From NCBI GenBank assembly GCA_020747015.1, contig JAGTJM010000080.1:62001-126000 (forward strand): DNA of 64,000 nt. The letters are read 5' to 3'. Source of the DNA: Pyrenochaeta sp. MPI-SDFR-AT-0127. Taxonomy: Eukaryota > Ascomycota > Dothideomycetes > Pleosporales > Cucurbitariaceae. The stretch's first letter is position 1. Every line of letters starts with the position of its first letter. Of the stretch, positions 57,931 to 64,000 are shown piece after piece. Below the pieces are notes generated by a model, which had not been told where the DNA came from, searched no databases, and was given only the letters and a program-made list of their open reading frames with translations. The translations under genes were made by a program, and so were the position numbers.

Positions 57931-60427
57931 ATGGAAGACACATCGGCCTCGACGGCACCTCCACCTCCTCGCACCGACGAGCCCGACTCGAGAAACAGTC
58001 TGCGACACATTTTAGCTGCTGAGCCCGCCATGGATGATGCGAAACCCTCTCCATCACAAGCAAACACACCTGCCCCCGAAGGCAGCGAGCCTCCAGCAGA
58101 GGCGCAAGAGACCCCCAAACCCGCGCCCGATGGCGACGCCGCAAAGCCGCACTACACTGCGACAACTACCACGACCCGTCGAAACGCAAATGGAAGTGTA
58201 TCATCTGTATACAGTGGAAATAAGATTAAGCATCTGAAGAAAGATGATGGCATCCCGCTATGGCGCAAGGACATCCAGTATGACTTTTTAAAGCTCGTCT
58301 TCGAGGACGACCAGCGCGTCTTCACGAAGCAGTCGGATTCCACTGGCGGACATACGTTCGCAGATATTTATCTTGACGCCATGGCCAAGAGCAGCAAGTG
58401 CAGCAAGATATTGAAAGACAAGCTGTTGACGGAGCGCCCGGCTGCGATCAACATGGCCATGGTGTGTTTGCTAGTCAACGTCGGGCGCATGAACACCACC
58501 CTGAACTGTGAGGACCTTGAATCTCCCCCAGAGCCTTTTCTGACTTGCTACAGTCTTCCCCGAGATGCGAGCACAGCTACGAACATACCACTCCATTCCC
58601 TCCCTCCAAGCCCACCAAGACCCGAACGCCTACAAACAACTCCAGGATGCGCCGCGATTGAAGTCAATCCTGAAGGGAGCTACCGAGGACACAGAGCAGC
58701 CGAGCACCATCGAGGAGATCATGGCAGCCACTGTTCCGCGAACAAATCCTGTTAACTTGATATTCGTTCTGTCACAATATGCGCCAAAGATCTCCGAGTT
58801 GCACTTCTTCCCACCTCGCGACTTCTTCGATCTCGTCATGCGCTCCAATCTGAGCAGTAAGAGCCGGTCGGTAGCATTTCTTTGGCTCATGTGGTGGTAC
58901 CTTGAGAGCGACTTTTCTAAAGATGCTGCCGAGAGCAACCCCTTTGGACCTGGCCAACTTGGGCCCGCCGAAGACCCAGCGACGGCCGAGTTTCCGATCA
59001 AGTGTCCCCCGTTCGAGCTCTTGACTCCTGACCAAGAAGCCCTAGAGAATGTGGATACTTCAGATGAGAAGACTTTTGGCGAGATCAAACGTAAAGAGAG
59101 AATTGCTATACTGGCAAGTGATATGGCGCCTGTTGTTACGGGCCCTAAGCGCACCAACAAAAAGGGTAAGTGGTATTCTTCTTTACTTTGATACTAAACG
59201 TTCAATAGCATGTTGTATCACTCCGTTACTCTTTTCGAAGGAACGAGCGATTGCCTCTCGCTTCTACGTTGATTACGACGTCTCCAAACCGCTCTGACGC
59301 TCCAGCAGCTTTCAACCAAAATCCGGTCTTCTCAGTCTTAGCTGATGATGGTGCTTCTACGCCTGGACGAGATCGACAGTCCCCATCTCATGGTAAGCAA
59401 ACAGTAGTGGAAATGATATTTGGCATACTTGACTAATTCCATATCAGGCTCGGCAAGGGGTCGTGGTAAGCTCGCCAAATCGATCATTGAGAGGGAATAT
59501 CCTTCAGATACCGACCGCACACGTTCAGCCTCGCCTCCTCTGAGCGTTTACAATACTGGGAAAAAGTCAACACCCAACATGCGTATCAACACGCTCCTCA
59601 ACGAAGACGGCCCTGTATCGACTCCTGCACCCAAAGGACCTGGTCGGGGCAACTGGTCGCGCAACCGCGCTTCTAACACTGGTGGACCAAGCGCTCGCAG
59701 CTTCAAGACCAAGCTAGACGCTAATGCCTCTCAAGACGGCCAGTCACCATCCACCCTAGCACCAACTTTCAACGGCCCGCATGGTTTCTACCTCCCACTC
59801 AACGGCTCCGACCCTTCCCACAAGCGCACCCGTCCGCTTACACAACACCAACTAGCAGTTGAGCAATATCGCCGTAGACGAGTAGATGTTATCCTGGACC
59901 GTGGAATTCGCATCGAATACAAAGCCGCCTCCAAGCGCCGCAGAAAGGCTAATACATTCATGCAGAGCTGGATCAGATGTAAAGGTATGCCAGATGGGTA
60001 TGATACGGATGAAGAAACGCATGCACAAACTATGCATCAGCAGGATATCGAGGTTGGGACCAAGACACCACCGCCCATGCCTGCGGGTCTCGTACCGCTA
60101 GACTTTGGTGGGGAGGTCAATGACCATGGTGAAGAGAGTTACTACAGGGCCAAGATGCTATCCAGGGCCTTGAGAAGGTTGGAACGTTGGGAAGGCGGCA
60201 GGTCAGCACCGAGAGGTAAACCTAAGGGTGAAAAACAGGACGGCAGTCAAGACGTACGACCAGTCATGGACGACGATGAGGACGATGAAGATGAGGATAT
60301 GCTCGATGCTGAAGACGCTTTGGATAGGCGCGAAGACAGCGACTCTGATGAGGACGAAGATATGGATATGGGAAGAGAGCGGACGTGGGATTCTCAACCC
60401 TTGCCGCCGTTGGCGCGCACACACTGA
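57931..60427 (+). CDS. IES1: INO80 complex subunit Ies1
   Basis: Exons 57931-58507, 58554-59165, 59306-59392 and 59448-60427 give 751 residues; introns are GTGAGG...CTACAG, GTAAGT...CTCCAG (140 nt) and GTAAGC...TATCAG, all phase 1. The conserved Ies1 core is plain: DGIPLWRKDIQYDFLKLVFE, ADIYLDAMAKSSKCSKILKD, then NFFPEMRAQLRTYHSIPSLQ made across intron 1, KQLQDAPRLKSILKGA, VPRTNPVNLIFVLSQYAPK and FLWLMWWYLESDFS. The C-terminal half is basic and disordered with RGRGKLAK and ends in a long acidic tract (DDDEDDEDEDMLD). Ies1 is a fungal subunit of the INO80 chromatin remodeller. Start MEDTSAS at 57931 is the first ATG in frame. Confidence 0.92.
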
Positions 60428-61512
60428 GCAAGTGCCGACAATTGTGTTCCCTAGGCTCTTCGATTCGAAAGTGTACTTCTACTAGGGCATATTTTGGAGT
60501 TTTCAAGGGTGCACGGTAGCGTTGCAGTGCAGGCGCTTTCTTGGACTCCTTTGGCGGATAGATTGTACTGGGCTGTATCATTTCACCCTGAGTTCATAGT
60601 CTCGGTATAGTCTACGTGTTGATAATGTTACTGTGTTTGAGTCGAGCAATATGCTTTGAACACGTTCTGTGGCGGTGGCGAAGCGCTTGTCTCTCGTATC
60701 CGCTGAATTTGACGTCTTGAACATCATCGAGGTTACTTCTCTTCCATGTTGACGGAAGAAATCCAAACAGGGTTCAACAGCAAGACGCTACAAGGGGGCT
60801 GTCTAAATTACCTTCACATATATCATCTTTGCAAGAGAAGTGTGTGCCTGTACATTTGGTCGGTATGGAGTATCTGTGCTTCATCTTTGGTGCGTAATTA
60901 TCAGCCCCACTGCGGTATGATACGTTCAAAGTTTTTGCCTCTCCTTAGATTGCTTTCTTGATGTACGTGAGATGTCGTAGTCAGTTAGGTATAGCCGGCC
61001 TGCGGGGGTAACGGATTGCTCTACAGAGCTGATGCGTCATGACTGTGAATTCATGTTTCTTGCAAGACATTCCCAAAGGTCAGGACGATAGTACTACAAC
61101 TATTGATATTTCAAAGTCGTTGAATAGATTGGCGAGCAGTTTTCAGCAAATTAATGTAAGGCCTCCCCCCAGGAGCAACATATCTTTGTAAGTACTCAAG
61201 GTGATAGTTGCGAAGCACAGGCCAATCTTACGTCAGCCTAAAGCTTCGTCCGCCGATCTGGCAGCTGTCAACCAGTCACTATGCGTGGACCATCACCGCA
61301 TCTTAGAACCGCGCCACGCTCAAAACGTTGCAAGATTGTGCAGCTATGCGGCCTGATATTAAATCGACCCCTAACGAACATCGACGCTTGGCACCCCGTG
61401 TATAGTTGATCACTAATTAGGCTCCCGCGTTCCACGCCGATCACCGTTTTCCTTCCCTCAGCTAAAGCCCCCACATCATCTAATATAGTTACCAGTTGAT
61501 CATTTTTTGATC
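60428..61512. other. Intergenic, no gene seen
   Basis: Moderately AT-rich, short frames only. The last part is the promoter of the Zn2Cys6 gene. Confidence 0.4.
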
Positions 61513-63206
61513 ATGCCTAATGTTGGAAGGCCGTCGAAAGGATGTAAGAATTGCAGGGACAGAAAAGTCAAGGTAGCATTCCAAAATCCGACTTGCCCCA
61601 ATCTCGCTAAACAATCATGCAGTGTGACCAAAAGCGACCATCCTGCTCTCAATGCATCCGTGCGGGCAAAGAATGCCATGGCTACCGGGACATGCTGTCG
61701 ATGATGTTCAAGAATGAGAGTGATGTCGTGGCAAAAAAGGCAGAGAAGCGATATGAAGAGCTTGCGAAACAAAAGGTGCAGCCACCCTCGAAAAAGGAAG
61801 AAGAATTTGATGGTGGAGAAGGCTCACGGCTAGTTCCATGGACAAGATATCCAACACCGGAAAGCATGACATTGGAAATCATTCCGTCCATTGAAGATCA
61901 AGCCCAAGGATTTTTCATCGCAAACTACGTCGCTGAGCCTTCGATCGTACCTAGAGGTCAGTTCGAATGGGTCACTGAGCTGTTAGGCCAACCGGATACC
62001 GAGGAAATTCTCACATGTAGCGTGAACGCTGCGAGTCTAGCTGGGTTAGCCAATACCACCAAAAGCCCCATGATCATGCAGAAAGCCCAAACAGCCTATG
62101 TGAATGCATTACGCATAACGAATAGCGCTTTGAGGGTCAAGGAGACCGCCGTGAAGGACAGCACATTGATCTCTGTGATCATGCTGGGGATGTATGAGAA
62201 CATGGTCTTCCAAGGCAAGCAATCGATACAGGCATGGCAAAAGCATGTGGCTGGTGCATGCGCTTTGCTCAAGCTTCGAGGAAAAGAGCAGTTCGAATCT
62301 AGCATTGCAAGACGTATCTTTCACCAGTTCTACGGCGTTGTTCTTCTCGTAGCGCTCGAGACCGGCACGGCGGTTCACGAAGGGATGCATGAATTGTACG
62401 AGGCACTCCACCCAACCTCAGACTACGATGTGCATGGACGGCAATTCACGACAAGAGTAGTGCATGTTATGCATGACGCGATCAACCTCAACCAGGACAA
62501 GCTCAGTGATCCAGTCACAATGGTCAACACCGCTGTCAACATTGACTGCGAGCTGGACCAGATCAAAGCACTCATGCCTAGTATCTGGCACTACGAGACC
62601 GTCCATCTCAAGCAACGGTCCGAGTATCAATTCGGCGATTGTTATCATGTCTATGTAGACCCTTGGATCGCCCAGATGTGGAATCATCTCAGATCTTGCC
62701 GCATGTACCTCTATAGAATCATGCATGAGAACATCAAAAAGGGCTGCGAGCAATATGATCCTCCTCTCTTCTCTATAGACGAGATCAAACCACGGAGGGA
62801 GATTGCAGAAAAGGTCATGCGCACTACAGCAGCAGGTATGATTGCATCCGTGCCTCAGATCACAGGCATGATACCCTTTCCAAAACTCCCAACAAGCAAA
62901 TCAAAGGGCGTATCTATGCCAAGTCTGAAGGACCATGCTCTACGATACAAATTACACTTACCGGGTACGTTTTTGAATCCATCAAAATCAACTGGTTTGG
63001 TCCACCTTATCTGGCCTTTGTTTGCTGCTGGTCAATCCGATCTTTCTAGTTTCGAAATGCGACAATGGTGTATAGGGATTCTCCAATTCATTGCATTGCG
63101 CATCGGAACAAGACAGGCTGTTGTGCTGGCGGAAGAGTTGAAGGGAATACAGTCTGGATTGATGTCCGCCGCATCCAAAGGGCTCCATCGTGGGAGTGCG
63201 ACCTGA
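61513..63206 (+). CDS. Zn2Cys6 transcription factor
   Basis: Exons 61513-61572 and 61623-63206 (intron GTAGCA...CATGCAG, 50 nt, phase 0) give 547 residues. The splice completes the binuclear zinc cluster C11-x2-C14-x6-C21-x6-C28-x2-C31-x6-C38 (GCKNCRDRKVK then CDQKRPSCSQC). An intron inside the cluster is common in this class. The N-terminus GRPSKGCKNC and the helical C-terminal body (AYVNALRITNSALRVKE, WQKHVAGACALLKLRG) fit the fungal regulators with a loosely conserved activation domain. It should bind CGG-containing sites in the nucleus. The next gene on the same strand, an alcohol dehydrogenase, starts 394 bases later and is a candidate target, which is inference. Confidence 0.9.
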
Positions 63207-63600
63207 TCCGGTTCGGTCCAAATTGAAGTGATTACTTCTTCCACTTATCCATGAAGCACACCTTTTGGTGAAAGATCACTATGTGCCTGGAATGGGGCTG
63301 TAGTGATTTCGATCAACGCTAAGTCCATGGAGTTTCGGTTGGGGTACTTGGAGAAAGGGCATGGAGTATCCCCGCACTAAAGCTGCAATGCGGAGTTAGG
63401 AGCAACGAACGTCATCACCACTGGTGCGAATAGTGCCAAAAGCCGGCAACGGAGCATCTCGCCGGACTTAGGAAGGCTATACAAAATAATCATTGCCTAA
63501 GCTATTTCGTCGTCTGCTGTCACGTCCTTCGACACTCATACCTTGCAATTGAGCCTCTATTAATCGCAATTCCATCGAAATAGCACAAGCCACTGCTGTA
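63207..63600. promoter_or_regulatory. Promoter of the alcohol dehydrogenase gene
   Basis: Spacer between two plus-strand genes; contains GCCGG/CGGAG/CGGAC sequences around 63440-63470 that include CGG triplets of the kind bound by Zn2Cys6 factors, but triplets are frequent by chance. Confidence 0.35.
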
Positions 63601-64000
63601 ATGGCTTCACATACTATCCCGGAGATGATGCAGGCGGCGCAGGTCGTAGAGGTATACCTCCACTTCACGTATCCTCTGTGCACAGCTCACAATCCACAGT
63701 TTAAGAAACCATACAAAGTCCACCAAGTTGCGGTCCCGTCAGACCTCGGCCCAAATGACCTTTTGATAAAAGTCGCTGTTGCATCCCTCTGCCACACTGA
63801 TTCCATGGTACAAGAAGGACTTATGGGAACCTCGCTGCCCTGTACAGGCTCCCATGAAGGTTCTGGCACCGTCGTCTCCATGGGCAAGGACGCCAAAGGC
63901 TTTGCGTTAGGCGACCGCGTAATGGCGGGCATCAAATACCATCCTTGTGGCACTTGCGAGGACTGCTTGGGTCCCGAGAATTATAGACAATATTGCCGGT
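63601..64000 (+). CDS. Zinc-dependent alcohol dehydrogenase, 5' part
   Basis: Exon 1 is 63601-63651 and exon 2 begins at 63700 and runs off the window; the 48-nt intron is GTATAC...CCACAG, phase 0. The visible 117 residues show MDR-family zinc ADH marks: VAVASLCHTDS with the catalytic zinc Cys, CTGSHEGSGTVVSMG with the His-Glu pair, GDRVMAG, and the structural-zinc loop CGTCEDCLGPENYRQYC. The Rossmann domain lies beyond the edge. It is an NAD(P)-dependent oxidoreductase for alcohols or aldehydes; the GPENYRQYC loop is typical of fungal cytosolic forms. Confidence 0.9.
   Translation, partial: MASHTIPEMMQAAQVVEVYLHFTYPLCTAHNPQFKKPYKVHQVAVPSDLGPNDLLIKVAVASLCHTDSMVQEGLMGTSLPCTGSHEGSGTVVSMGKDAKGFALGDRVMAGIKYHPCGTCEDCLGPENYRQYCR

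Overview
The window looks like nuclear DNA of a filamentous ascomycete (Pezizomycotina), most likely a Dothideomycete. It has short GT-AG introns of about 45-60 nt with CTNA-type branch sites, typical fungal families (HET, DUF4360, F-box, AsaB/GA4-desaturase-like, Zn2Cys6, PLAC8) and a Fot1/pogo-type DNA transposon. Gene order and the class call rest on family recognition only; no database was searched. Exon joins were worked out by hand from splice consensus and reading phase, and each join listed keeps the frame.

Layout. 1-13.5 kb: a Pro/Ser/Thr-rich protein with a membrane segment running off the left edge, a DUF4360 secreted protein, a large RGG-containing protein, a monocarboxylate-type MFS transporter, an F-box protein, an AsaB-like oxidoreductase and a basic coiled protein. 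13.5-19 kb: GC-rich, gene-poor DNA holding a complete Tc1/mariner (Fot1/pogo-like) element with two identical 97-bp terminal inverted repeats and TA duplications. 19-24.3 kb: three hypothetical genes and a small Cys-containing protein. 24.4-26.3 kb: a flavin monooxygenase. 27-41 kb: an accessory-looking stretch with two HET-domain genes (one complete, one with a one-base frameshift in a homopolymer), a multi-exon unknown gene carrying an in-frame TAA, and a coding-like remnant; a Net1/Dnt1-type nucleolar gene sits in the middle of it.

41.5-60.5 kb is mostly conserved housekeeping sequence: a PLAC8 protein, a PX-PH-RhoGAP protein (Bem3 type), mitochondrial ribosomal protein uS13m, ER cyclophilin B, the DEAD-box helicase Ded1 and INO80 subunit Ies1. 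The right edge has a Zn2Cys6 regulator followed by the 5' part of a zinc alcohol dehydrogenase, possibly the border of a metabolic cluster.

The most interesting signals concern gene structure. Cyclophilin B appears able to make either a soluble ER form ending in HAEL or a membrane-anchored form, depending on one intron. Ded1 has a 51-nt stop-free intron that could be kept in frame. Ies1 has an early alternative acceptor that would cut off its C-terminus. The 30.3-32.8 kb gene keeps frame through six exons except for a single TAA. The transposon looks young and possibly active.
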